In this document: positions 11,192-21,779 of the stretch, in pieces
How the letters are laid out: each line of letters begins with the position of its first letter
Position numbering within the stretch: position 1 is the first letter of the stretch
Assembly: GCA_947311845.1 (NCBI GenBank)
Contig: CAMZMU010000040.1
Span: forward strand, 56,252,330 to 56,316,329
DNA length: 64,000 bases
Reading direction: 5' to 3'
Source of the DNA: Poa pratensis
Taxonomy: Eukaryota > Streptophyta > Magnoliopsida > Poales > Poaceae
The notes under the pieces: generated by a model
Told to the model about the DNA's origin: nothing
Databases searched by the model: none
What the model saw: only the letters and a program-made list of their open reading frames with translations
Translations under genes and position numbers: made by a program

Positions 11192-11419
11192 TTCGCCGAG
11201 CACGTGGATGGCGTTGTCGAGGCTTGTGCGACGGTGATGCGCTGAGTGCGACGGTCGCTTCCGCTTATCCTGTCTCTCTTTTCCTATTGGCCAGTCGCGG
11301 AAGAGCGCCCTGCGGTCTCCGGTGGCTTTGTTACGTACAGTAGCTGGCAGTCGACTTGTTCAGCTTAATTTGAAGGACCCGTCACCGGAAATCCATATCG
11401 GATCATAGATTTAGATTTA

Positions 11420-11750
11420 GATGCACCCACTAATTTGAAAATATTTTTTAAGATATCAAAAAATTTGGATAAAATTTTCTGATATAATAGAGGGCATTTT
11501 ATGTTAGCACACAAATTTTCGCGAAGAAAAGACATTTTTTGTGGGATATGCAAAAAGACAAATCCGAGTTTTTCAAAATGACTTTGTACTCGATTTTTTT
11601 TTGTCTTTTTTGCACAAATCACAGAAAATATCTTATCTTCGTGTAACTTTTTGTGCTAACATAAAATGTCATCTAGTATATCCGAAATTTTATTTAAAAT
11701 CTTTTGACATTTTAAAAAAGTATTTTTTTGCATAACGGATGCATCCATAC
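11420..11750. repeat. Foldback MITE in the upstream region of the BAHD gene
   Basis: Two arms of about 80 bp face each other. The left arm (about 11435-11515) has 'ttggataaaattttctgat' and 'cattttatgttagcaca'. The right arm (about 11650-11735) carries the reverse complement, for example 'tgtgctaacataaaatg'. The outer ends read gatgcaccc and ggatgcatc. The homologous flank of the second BAHD copy (about 48905-49100) lacks it, so it inserted after the duplication. Confidence 0.6.
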
Positions 11751-12554
11751 CGTGACACGATACGCCGTGCATATTGCCGTCGCCGTCGTCTTCTCGACGG
11801 CTCTATCTCCGACATGGTGGCATTACAAAGGGGTGAATGGGGTGACGCATGTTTAAACTTCGGGAGTTGCCGCGTTGTAGAGAAAGAACGGGCACTACCC
11901 AAAAGAATCCACATTTTCCTCTCCTCTGTCTGCACATTTTCTCACCAACTTCCAAATCAGGGCATCAGCGGCGATGAGATGACCGGCTCCCTCCGCATCT
12001 AGGGAGTGGTTTGCACATACGACGATCTACCTCCGGTTCCAAGGGAGTATTTATTATTGTACATCACCATTTGTATGTTTACAAACCTGTCAGAGTAGCC
12101 CAAACCCCAACCTGCTGTGGTAAGATGGTTAGGAGGGTGATTATAGCCCCAATCCCAACCTATCAGAGTTCAATTCACAGATTTGACATTGGTGTTTCTC
12201 ATTTAGACGGAATATTTTTCAGTGGGAGGCGACGTTCACGTCGACAGCAGGCGCCTTTGGTGACTTCGTCAATCTCAAGACCAACCGCCGGCTCAGTCTT
12301 TCGGATGTGCTCATAGGGGTAGGGTGTGCGTCCGTGCGTTCATAGGGCTGAGTGTGTGCACGTGTACGTAAGCGTATGTGTTGTACTGTGTTTCACCAAA
12401 AAATTGTCTCGGCCCTATAAGTTGTCCGAGATGAACCACATGCCTCCAATCCCGGCGATCTTAGGTTTTGGAAGAATTTCAAAAGAATCACTTCACTGTT
12501 CATTGGTACGTATAACACCACACACGCGCTGGCCAACGGGAGTATGGGACGACC
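11751..12554. other. Spacer between the two BAHD copies
   Basis: No gene seen. The first part (about 11770-11840) has the same 'cggctctatctccgac' type sequence as 49060-49100, marking the edge of the duplicated unit. The rest is not recognisable. Confidence 0.35.
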
Positions 12555-13547
12555 TCACAGACGGGAACCGTGCGGCAATACAAACCCTAGACCGGCGGCT
12601 GTCACCGGCTTCAGCAAGCTCATCTCCGGGCCATTCTCCAGCACCTCCACCAGCCGCGGCCATAGCCTCATGCCATGCATGAGCCACAACCCATCCCCGC
12701 TAGAGCAGGGCACGAGTGCCATCGACCCAGAGCCCAGACGGCTACGCCGCATCCACGTGGATACCAGCCTCGGTCTCCCGAACCCGAGATCTCCGTCGAG
12801 GTCGAACGTGAGCATCCCAGATACCACCAGCGCCGGGCTTCCGAGGCCGAGGTTCACCGCCTCAGTCCACTTCCCGCCGTCTTTGTACGCCGATTTGTTC
12901 TTCTCCGCCCAGTCTACCAGCTCCTGGAACCTGTCCCTGGAAGCCACCTCGGTGATGGCCGCACGCACTGTATTGGCCACGCCATGAAGCGGCATGCGCA
13001 GAAGCTCCGCCACGCTTGCCTCCCTGGATGTGTAGGTGATCATGTTCCCCATGTACAGGCTCAGGGAGCCCTGTGACCGCTCGGCGCACTTGCGGCCGTC
13101 GACGATCCATGCCATACGACAGCTGGGATCAGACTCACCGACGGCACACGCCAGTAGCTTCCAGAGGTGTGCACATAGCGCCACGAAGCGTGACGTGCGG
13201 TGGCCTCCTGCAGAGGCCGCCGTTTGTAGCGCCGCAAGGTCGGCCGCCTCGATGCGATAGAGGCGCCGCTTCATGCCGCGGCTAGGAGCGGGTTGATCAT
13301 GGTTGCTGGCGTGAATCTCGCGAACTCGTCATCTAGAGATGGGCTATGCCGCGGTGGCGACCGTGGGCTCAACAGAGAACGGTCGAACAGAGGCTCGAGG
13401 CAGATACCGCCCGTGCGGACTATCTCCGCGAAGCTATTGAGCAGGACTGCCGATGCCGTCGCCCTGCCGTCGGCGAGGAGATGGTTAGTGCCGAGCGTCA
13501 GCGAGAACCCCCCACACGCGAACCGGACCAGCTGCAGCGACATGAGG
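12555..13547 (-). pseudogene. BAHD acyltransferase paralogue, 3' portion (split gene)
   Basis: This is the C-terminal two thirds of a tandem copy of the enzyme at 9794-11191. It starts within MSLQLVRFACGG at the MULE junction and includes HLLAD, MINPLLAAA and MGNMITYTSREASVAELL. DGDLGFGRP again stands in place of DFGWG, and the end LPHGSRL closes before the stop at 12555. One base is missing at about 13275: GCCGCGGC-ATG here against GCAGCGGCCATG in the intact paralogue. That shifts the frame between LLAAA and MKRRLYRIEAADL. The N-terminal part is at 46083-46489, beyond the MULE. The gene cannot make a normal protein. Confidence 0.9.
13539..13547. repeat. Left 9-bp target site duplication of the MULE
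   Basis: GACATGAGG, identical to 46083-46091. Nine bases is the length characteristic of Mutator-superfamily insertion. Keeping one copy restores the acyltransferase frame at MS-LQLVRF. Confidence 0.92.
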
Positions 13548-13655
13548 GGGTAAATAGCCCCTGTGCGACGTTTTTCCGGCGAAATGGATGTAGAGAGACG
13601 TCGTTGGCAGGAATAGCTGTGGTGCGACGTTTCTGAGTGCGCAAATAGCCCAGGC
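13548..13655 (+). repeat. Left terminal inverted repeat of the MULE
   Basis: Starts GGGTAAATAGCCCCTG and includes GTTGGCAGGAATAGCTG and GTGCGACGTTTCTGAG. It pairs with 45973-46082 in inverse orientation with scattered mismatches. In Mutator elements the ends hold the promoters of the internal genes, so this end probably drives the GRF gene. Confidence 0.85.
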
Positions 13656-13913
13656 CCAACATGGCCCTTAATCTAAACTGATCGTTATTATTTGGGCCGA
13701 GCTGCGTTGGACCCACCACTTATCCACCTCAGCGCGGGACCCACTCCTATCCACCCAGCACGTGGGACCCACCTCGTATCCACCTCAGCGCGTGGGACCC
13801 ACCTCACCGCAGCTAGACCAGAGCCGCGCCCGTGCCCATGCCCATTGACCCACCTATTGCTTCCCCTTCCCCTTTCCCCAATCTTTCCTCTTCTCCGGCG
13901 ACGGCAATGAGCG

Positions 13914-14568
13914 ATGGCTACCTCCTCCTCCACCTCGCACTCAAAATGGCGACAGTATGGTCAAGTGCCCATGACAAGGTGCCCTGACTGCTCACGCCCA
14001 GAGCGTCTCAAGAGGTGTGTCTGTAAGACCGATGAGAACGGCAATCGCGGGCGCGAGTTTGTGACATGCTTGAGCAAGACAATGGCGGGACGGGATGGCA
14101 AGGTGAGATCTGAGTTCTTTCGCCGGCGTTTGCTCTGATTTGTCCGAATTTGGTTTTTTCTCGTCGAATTTGGGGGTGAATTTGAAATTTAGGGTTCATT
14201 TGCTGTTTTTAGATCCTGAAGAAATGTCGCCATTTCGAGTGGCTGGAAGATTATATTGAAAGGCTTGAATTTGAGGGCCAAATTGATTTGAGGGGTGGCG
14301 CAACTGAGGATCTCAATTTGCCGCCGCCTGCTGTGGAAAATTGGGTGGAGAATTTGAGTTCGGGAGCGGACAGAGCCGTGCCGACGACGAGGAATGCGCG
14401 CAATACTGAATTGCCGTGGAGTCTGAACTGAACGAGGAATTGAAGAAGATAAATAAATATTTGAGGCAGATGGTCGATTTGCGGAAGCAAGCAAATATAA
14501 TGGTAGGAGGATTTTATGGTTGCATCGTTGCTCTCTGTATATTTAACTTGTTGTTCATCCGTGGTTAG
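13914..14568 (+). pseudogene. GRF-type zinc-finger gene with C-terminal membrane anchor, carried by the MULE
   Basis: Exon 1 (13914-14102, 63 codons) encodes CPDC at residues 23-26, then ENGNRGREFVTC with the GRxF core and third cysteine at residue 52. The donor is AAG/GTGAGA. Exon 2 starts at 14213 after TTTTTAG and continues ILKKCRHFEWLEDYIERL, giving the fourth cysteine. GRF fingers bind single-stranded nucleic acid in DNA-repair and RNA-processing proteins. The frame then shifts near 14400. The other frame continues with a charged helical stretch (ELNEELKKINKYLRQMVDL) and a hydrophobic segment (GGFYGCIVALCIFNLLFI) to the stop at 14568, the usual ending of small grass GRF proteins. The shift makes the present copy defective. 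Retrotransposon A lies 35 bp past the stop. Confidence 0.65.
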
Positions 14569-14597
14569 CTTTGGGTTAGCTTGAATTGGTCAGTTAG

Positions 14598-14602
14598 CTC
14601 GG
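14598..14602. repeat. Target site duplication of retrotransposon A, left copy
   Basis: CTCGG, identical to 21775-21779. A 5-bp duplication is typical of LTR retrotransposon integrase. Confidence 0.9.
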
Positions 14603-16173
14603 TGATACGTCTCAAACGTATCTATAATTTTTGATGTTCCATGCTGATATTATATCAATTGCTACATGTTTTGGTTATACTTTATATCATTTTTATGCAT
14701 TTTCTGGGACTAACCTATTAACAAGATGCCACAGTGCCAGTTCCCTGTTTTCTGCTGTTTTTGGTTTCAGAAAATCTATTAAGAAATATTCTCGGAATTG
14801 GACGAAACAAAAGACATCGTCAATAATATCACGAGGAGATCACGGAGTCCAAAGGGGAGTCGGAGCAGACCCACCAGGGGGCCACGCCACACTAGGGCGC
14901 GGCCCAGGGTGGGCCCGCGCCCCCCTATGGCGTGGTGGCCCCCCTCGGCCACCGACGCCGCCTCTTCGCCTATATATTCTCCGCGACGCGAAAACCCTAT
15001 TACGGTCGATCATATTCCACGAAAAGTTCCGTCGCGGCCGTCATCGTCAATCTCAGATCGGAGGAGTTCTGAAGCTCTTCCCGGCACCCTGCCGGAGGGG
15101 AGATCATCACCGGAGGGCTCTACATCACCATGCCTGCCTCCGGAGTGATGCGTGAGTAGTCCACCCCTGGACTACGGGTCCATAGCAGTAGCTAGATGGT
15201 TGTCTCTCTACCTTGTGCCTCCATGTTTAGATCTTGTGAGCTGCCTAACATGATCAAGATCATCTTATTGTAATGCTAGATGTTGTGTTTGCTGGGATCC
15301 GATGAATATTGATACCATGTTTATTCAAGTTGTTTATCTATGTGCTCTTGATCTTGCATGCTCTCCGTTGCTAGTAGATGCTTTGGCCAAGTAGATGCTT
15401 GTGACTCCAAGAGGGGGTATTTATGCTCGATAGTGGGTTCAGTCTCTAGATATCTGGATCAGTGACAGAAAGGTCTAAGATGGTAGATGTGCTGTTGCTA
15501 CTAGGGATAAAACATTGGTGCAGTGTCCAAGGGCACTTGTATTGATTACATTACACACTTTACTTCATGCAATAATCTGTTGTTAGCAACTTAATACTGA
15601 ATAGGATGCGGATGCTGCCTTGAAGGTGGATTATTTAGGCATAGATGCGGTTGGAATAACGGTCTATGTACTTTGTTGTAATGCCCAACTAGATTTCATA
15701 GTAGACATCTTGGCATGTATTGCATTGTTATGCCCTCTCTATTTGTCAATTGCCCAGCTGTAATTTGTTTACCCAACATGCTAGTTATCTGTTCTGAGAG
15801 AGACACCACTAGTGAACTGTGGACCCTGGTCCAATTTCCTCATACTGTTTACACAACCTGCTGCAATCATCTGTTTCCTGTTACTTGCTGTTTTTCCTGC
15901 TGTTTTCCACACCATACGTTTAACTCTTTGTTTCTGCAAGACCGGAGAGATTGACAACCTCTCTGTTTCGTGTTGGGCAAAGTTCTGGTTTGTGTCTGTG
16001 CAGATTCCACGTTGGTGCAAGCTCCCTAGCGCCAGGGGGAGTCAACATCAACAACCTTCCGATAGATCGTCAAGTCCTACTGGTGATTAAACCTTGGGTA
16101 GATTATTCAAGGGAAAACTTCTGCTGTCTACATCATAACCTTCCTCTTGGGGTTCACCAACACGTAGCCATCA
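14603..16173 (+). repeat. 5' LTR of retrotransposon A
   Basis: 1571 bp, TG...CA ends. A TATATATT box at 14971-14978 precedes a GC-rich leader beginning around ctccgcgacgcg, the likely promoter and R region. Confidence 0.9.
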
Positions 16174-16286
16174 AGCTGTTTTCTGGCGCCGTTGCCGGGG
16201 AAGTACTCATCATCACCATCATCATCATCCTCAAATACTCTCCCGTCAACCAGGCACCAGCTGTTTTCTGGCGCCGTTGCCGGGGA
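16174..16286 (+). repeat. Duplicated tRNA-Asp primer-binding site
   Basis: The block agctgttttc plus TGGCGCCGTTGCCGGGGA occurs at 16174-16201 and again at 16259-16286, 85 bp apart. A CAT/ATC-rich spacer lies between them. Only one copy is needed for priming. Retrotransposon B has a single copy. Confidence 0.85.
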
Positions 16287-16459
16287 CTTGGAGGCTATTG
16301 GAAAGGGGAGTCTCTCAGTTCCAATCTCTTTACTTTGTTTTTTGTCTTGTTTTAGTTTTGTTTTGCTTGCTGTTAAAAATCAAAAACCCAAAAAAAAATT
16401 AGTTTCTTGCATCTAGTTTATTTCGGTTTGTTATTATGTCTAGTTATTTATTTGCTATC

Positions 16460-17600
16460 AATGTCTTCTCTGTTTGAAACAAAATCTTATTGGCTAAGTG
16501 GGTTCGCGGAGGAACAACATAATTACTATAAGGAATACCGCTTGTCTCAAAAAGGGAAATATTTATGGGAACAAATAAGTAGATTGAATTATTTTGCTAA
16601 AAACTTGTGCTCTACTTATGATGAATCCTACTGCTTTAATGAATCTTTATGTTGTAGAAGGCATAAACACCTCCCTTTCCAATGTGATTATAATGATAAT
16701 GAAACTTTGGCTGCTTATGCTAAAGGAAATTATGACTTTGGTAATCTTGAGCGAATTGAAGAATTTTTGTTTTTAAGGGTGCTATGAAATTGCTGGTTAT
16801 ATTCAAATGATGATGCTCCTTATAGAACTGAGAATTATGCTATACTTGGTTATTGCCTTGAATATTATAATGATAATCCTTATATCACTGAATTTCTTGA
16901 GAAAATTTATTCTCCAGAACAACTTGCTACCTTTCAGGAACCTGTGGAGAAGAAACTGCTAAAACTGAAAGCTCATTGGATGAAAAAGAGGAAGAGAGTG
17001 ATGGACAAAAGGAGGATCTACCTTCTAATGATAGTAACTCTTTAACTCTTACATTATATGATTGCCCTCCACGCCTATCTAAGGAGGAAGAGTGCTATAC
17101 TGTTGAATGTCATGATTCTATTGAAATATCTCTTTTGATAAATTTGAAAAAACATCCTCCTTGACTCAAGTAAAAGAGGAAATTGCAGAAAGTAAAAATG
17201 TGCTCCCTAATGTTATATATGATAATGCTCTTGATGATGGTCCTATATTGCTAATGATATTAATTATACTACTATTGTCAAAAGTGGGTTTAATAACCCC
17301 ACTGTTTTCGAGCTTAATAAAAATTATGTGTTTGTAGATCATGAAAAGCATGCTTTATGTGATAGTTATATTGTTGAGTTTGTTCATGATGCTACTGAAA
17401 GTTATTATGAGAGAGGAAAATATGGTTGTAAAAGTTTTCAAGTCACTAAAACACCTCTCTTTATGTTGAAAGTTTTGAAGTTATATTTGTTTCATCTTTC
17501 TATGCTAGTTGCTTTATGCTTCAATAATTTGTTTTGTTATAAGATTCCTTTGCATAGAAGTGGGTTAGACTTAAATGTGTTTGATATTGCCTCTTGATGC
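16460..17600 (+). pseudogene. Remnant reading frames of unknown function in retrotransposon A
   Basis: AT-rich, gene-like sequence is broken into pieces. One piece is MSSLFETKSYWLSGFAEEQ, starting near 16460, then a region with repeated acidic residues, then 17328-17597 with FVDHEKHALCDSYIVEFV and YYERGKYGC. The last part matches the sequence at 39960-40300 in retrotransposon B (VDHDKNALCDSYIVESI, YFERGKYGY). It is not similar to gag or pol motifs I know. Stops and shifts separate the pieces. Confidence 0.5.
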
Positions 17601-18289
17601 TCTCTTTTGTTTTTCAACTCTTATTCTTATGAGAGCATCATTAAAATCTTCTAGCCTAGCTAAAAGGCATTAAAAGAAAGCGCTTTTGGGAGGCAACCCA
17701 TTATTTCTTTTATTTTGTATTAGTCAAGGATGCTTGTTTACCTCTGTAGCAACTCCTTTGTATCTTTTATTTGCTGTTTTGTTGTGCCAAGGAGAGTTAC
17801 TAATGCAAAGTTGGTTTTTATTTTCGGGACTGCATTGGGACAGATTGCTGTTCGTCACCGTTTAATTCAGTAGAAAATCAGAAAAAATCGAAAAATGCTG
17901 AAACTTTTTGTGCATGTTCCTGATGATGTTACGCAACTTTCATTATTTCAAAAGTTTTCATCTGAGCATCGTAAGTGCCTCGAAAAAATTCGTCATTACA
18001 GACTGTTCTGGTTTGACAGATTCTGTCTTTTATTTTGCATTCTCTCTTTTACAAGTTTTTAAGTGGTTTCTTTTCGTGTAAAAGTGCCCACTTGAGCCTA
18101 GTAACAGTGGCTAATGTTTAAAATAGTTGGCTTGTGAGTTTTGTCTTTGCTAGAACTTTGAAGTATTATCTTTTAGTGCACTAACCTGCTAATGAGAAAA
18201 GCTGTTAAGTTTTGGTGTGAAGGAAGTTTTCAAGTGTTGATAGAGGAGAATGATATTACATGATCAAGAAGAGTGAAGAGCTTAAGCTT

Positions 18290-18362
18290 GGGGAGGCTTA
18301 CCTCCCCAGCATATTTCAAGAAGACTCAAGCATCTAAGCTTGGGGATGCCCAAGGCATCCCC
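18290..18362 (+). promoter_or_regulatory. Pair of GC stem-loops with polypurine-like sequence
   Basis: GGGGAGG (18290-18296) pairs with CCTCCCC (18301-18307) around a 4-nt loop. GGGGATGCC (18342-18350) pairs with GGCATCCCC (18354-18362) around CAA. Each left arm sits in an AAGCTTGGGGA sequence that also forms the polypurine tract next to the 3' LTR. Retrotransposon B has the same pair. Confidence 0.6.
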
Positions 18363-18419
18363 TTCTTCATCTACAAATTATCAGGTCATCTCTAATGGTG
18401 CTATATTTTTATTGCTTCA

Positions 18420-20183
18420 CTAGTGTACTCTTCCTTGGAGCGTCAGTGTGTTTTTGTTTTGTTTTGTTTGCTGTGCTATACTTGTTGGATCCTAGTATTC
18501 ATGTTTGGGAGAGAGACACGCTCCACTTTTTCATTAGAATACTCTTGTGCTTCACTTATACTTGTTGAGTATTCCTGTCTAGTTGCTGTTATTGCTGTTA
18601 GCTCTCAGTTTTTCATGTATCTCTTGTTAGAGCTTTCAGTTTCTTTTGAAGAAAGTACTCTCTTGCTTCACTTATATCTGTTTGGAGAGTTGTCAAATAA
18701 GTTGATTGGTGTTTGGTTGGACCAGAAAAATGCTATGCATGTGGTAGTGGTATAAAATGCTTACATGAATCTTTTTAGATCGTTGTCTTGAGTAATTTGA
18801 TGCTTGCCAATTGTTTTGAGCTGTCAAGTAATTAATGTTTAAGCTTGTGCATCATGTAAGTAATGGCTATTAATGAAGAACTACTATAAGGATTTTCTGC
18901 TATAATAATCTGTTGCATAATTGGAAGTCCATAGTAGTCTAGATAATTTTTGGATGAAGGCTATGTGTTAACAAGGAAGACAGTGGGAGTCTATGGTTCG
19001 TCAAACCTTGTGTTTTATGTACACTCTTGCTATTCCAGTTGATAATGATGTTTGCTTATAATAACCTTGCTAGCCTAAACTCTGTACTAAGAGGGAATGC
19101 TTCTTGTACATCCAAAACCTTGAGCCAAATCCATGCCACCTGTGTCCACCATACCTACCTATTATGTGGTGTTTTCACCATTCCAAGTAAATTTCTTCAT
19201 GTGCTATCTACTAACTACTCAAAACTGTTACATTTCCTTTTTGTGTCACTACTTGAAAAGCTCATAAGGACGTAGATAGGTGGTCTTTATTTCCTGGTTG
19301 ATCAAATTTTACACACCTGGACTAGTGGCATATACATCCGCTTATCCAATAATTTTGCAAAAAGAGCTGGCAACGGGGTGCCCAGTCCCAATTAATTACA
19401 ACTTTAACCAAACAATTCTCTTCACATCTTTTTGCCCCTGATTCGTCAGTCAAGCAATGTTCACAAGTGTGTAAACAAAAGAGAAGAGGGATGATCTGCC
19501 CGCTGGTAGAAATAACGTCCTTCATGGGAGCCGCTCTTGTAAAGTTTGATCAACTAGTGAAGTAGAGTATTGCCTATTTGCTGATTTGTTGACACCTGTA
19601 TACACCATTACCTTACAAAACAATATTTTATGCTCTCTATATGCCTTCGGGAACTACAGCTCTAGCACATGATGTTAATCCCTGCTTCCCTCTGCGAAGG
19701 GCCATTCTTTTACTTTTATGTTGAGTCAGTTTTCCCACTTCTTTCTGTCTACTTAAGCAAACATCATTGTCAACTCCAGTATAACAGTTTTTACATAACT
19801 TTGTGTTTGGTTGATCATATTCTTTGCATTGACATTATCTATATGATATACATGTTGAAAGTTGAAGCAAAAGCTGAAGCTATTATCTTCCTTTGTGTTG
19901 ATACAAACACTTTCATGTTGAGAATTATTGCTGCTGTGAGCTAACTATTATGTTAGACTATTATATCTCTAAATGTTTTATAGTGTTATTCATGAAAGTT
20001 TGCACTTGTGTGATCACTTATGTTTACTCTTTATTTACTTGCTTGCAAACTATAGACCATTGGCTTGGATCACTTCATTCAGATCATGTGCATTACATTG
20101 TTATTTGATCAAAGATTGTGTTGGTAGCATGTCACTTCAAAAATTATCTGTTTTTATCGTTTACCTACTCGAGGACGAGCAGG
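18420..20183. other. Non-coding internal part of retrotransposon A
   Basis: AT-rich sequence between the stem-loops and the polypurine tract, collinear with 41215-42985 in retrotransposon B. Short open frames exist but are not shared in frame, so I treat this as non-coding. Confidence 0.5.
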
Positions 20184-20202
20184 AACTAAGCTTGGGGATG
20201 CT
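20184..20202 (+). promoter_or_regulatory. Polypurine tract of retrotransposon A
   Basis: The sequence aactaagcttggggatgct directly precedes the 3' LTR and is the expected plus-strand priming site. It is not a pure purine run. The same sequence with one change stands before the 3' LTR of retrotransposon B. Confidence 0.55.
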
Positions 20203-21774
20203 TGATACGTCTCAAACGTATCTATAATTTTTGATGTTCCATGCTGATATTATATCAATTGCTACATGTTTTGGTTACACTTTATATCATTTTTATGCAT
20301 TTTCTGGGACTAACCTATTAACAAGATGCCACAGTGCCAGTTCCCTGTTTTCTGCTGTTTTTGGTTTCAGAAAATCTATTAAGGAAATATTCTCGGAATT
20401 GGACGAAACAAAAGACATCGTCAATAATATCACGAGGAGATCACGGAGTCCAAAGGGGAGTCGGAGCAGACCCACCAGGGGGCCACGCCACACTAGGGCG
20501 CGGCCCAGGGTGGGCCCGCGCCCCCCTATGGCGTGGTGGCCCCCCTCGGCCACCGACGCCGCCTCTTCGCCTATATATTCTCCGCGACGCGAAAACCCTA
20601 TTACGGTCGATCATATTCCACGAAAAGTTCCGTCGCGGCCGTCATCGTCAATCTCAGATCGGAGGAGTTCTGAAGCTCTTCCCGGCACCCTGCCGGAGGG
20701 GAGATCATCACCGGAGGGCTCTACATCACCATGCCTGCCTCCGGAGTGATGCGTGAGTAGTCCACCCCTGGACTACGGGTCCATAGCAGTAGCTAGATGG
20801 TTGTCTCTCTACCTTGTGCCTCCATGTTTAGATCTTGTGAGCTGCCTAACATGATCAAGATCATCTTATTGTAATGCTAGATGTTGTGTTTGCTGGGATC
20901 CGATGAATATTGATACCATGTTTATTCAAGTTGTTTATCTATGTGCTCTTGATCTTGCATGCTCTCCGTTGCTAGTAGATGCTTTGGCCAAGTAGATGCT
21001 TGTGACTCCAAGAGGGGGTATTTATGCTCGATAGTGGGTTCAGTCTCTAGATATCTGGATCAGTGACAGAAAGGTCTAAGATGGTAGATGTGCTGTTGCT
21101 ACTAGGGATAAAACATTGGTGCAGTGTCCAAGGGCACTTGTATTGATTACATTACACACTTTACTTCATGCAATAATCTGTTGTTAGCAACTTAATACTG
21201 AATAGGATGCGGATGCTGCCTTGAAGGTGGATTATTTAGGCATAGATGCGGTTGGAATAACGGTCTATGTACTTTGTTGTAATGCCCAACTAGATTTCAT
21301 AGTAGACATCTTGGCATGTATTGCATTGTTATGCCCTCTCTATTTGTCAATTGCCCAGCTGTAATTTGTTTACCCAACATGCTAGTTATCTGTTCTGAGA
21401 GAGACACCACTAGTGAACTGTGGACCCTGGTCCAATTTCCTCATACTGTTTACACAACCTGCTGCAATCATCTGTTTCCTGTTACTTGCTGTTTTTCCTG
21501 CTGTTTTCCACACCATACGTTTAACTCTTTGTTTCTGCAAGACCGGAGAGATTGACAACCTCTCTGTTTCGTGTTGGGCAAAGTTCTGGTTTGTGTCTGT
21601 GCAGATTCCACGTTGGTGCAAGCTCCCTAGCGCCAGGGGGAGTCAACATCAACAACCTTCCGATAGATCGTCAAGTCCTACTGGTGATTAAACCTTGGGT
21701 AGATTATTCAAGGGAAAACTTCTGCTGTCTACATCATAACCTTCCTCTTGGGGTTCACCAACACGTAGCCATCA
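20203..21774 (+). repeat. 3' LTR of retrotransposon A
   Basis: 1572 bp, nearly identical to 14603-16173. It is followed by CTCGG (21775-21779). Confidence 0.93.
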
Positions 21775-21779
21775 CTCGG

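Larger units (their letters stand above)
14603..21774 (+). mobile_element. LTR retrotransposon A, complete, non-autonomous
   Basis: A 7172-bp element has 1571/1572-bp direct terminal repeats, both TGATACG...CATCA, and a perfect 5-bp target duplication CTCGG. The primer site TGGCGCCGTTGCCGGGGA complements the 3' end of tRNA-Asp(GTC), as in several Gypsy-type plant families. The internal 4.0 kb has only short AT-rich frames and no gag, protease, reverse transcriptase or integrase. It must therefore have moved with enzymes from a relative. The two LTRs differ by one T/C (14678 against 20278) and one extra G near 20383, so the insertion is very recent. It landed just after the GRF gene of the MULE. 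Confidence 0.93.

Noticed and set aside
11192..11203. Upstream GTG as start of the BAHD protein
   Set aside because: A plant gene would not normally use it. The paralogue aligns from the ATG at 11191, and the twin's promoter places the ATG there.
10229..11245. Long plus-strand open frame opposite the BAHD gene
   Set aside because: It is the antisense shadow of a GC-rich coding exon; the composition is Arg/Glu/Gly-rich and nothing is recognisable.
18420..20200. Hydrophobic open frames in element A as an env-like gene
   Set aside because: AT-rich DNA gives spurious hydrophobic frames. The collinear region of element B does not keep them.
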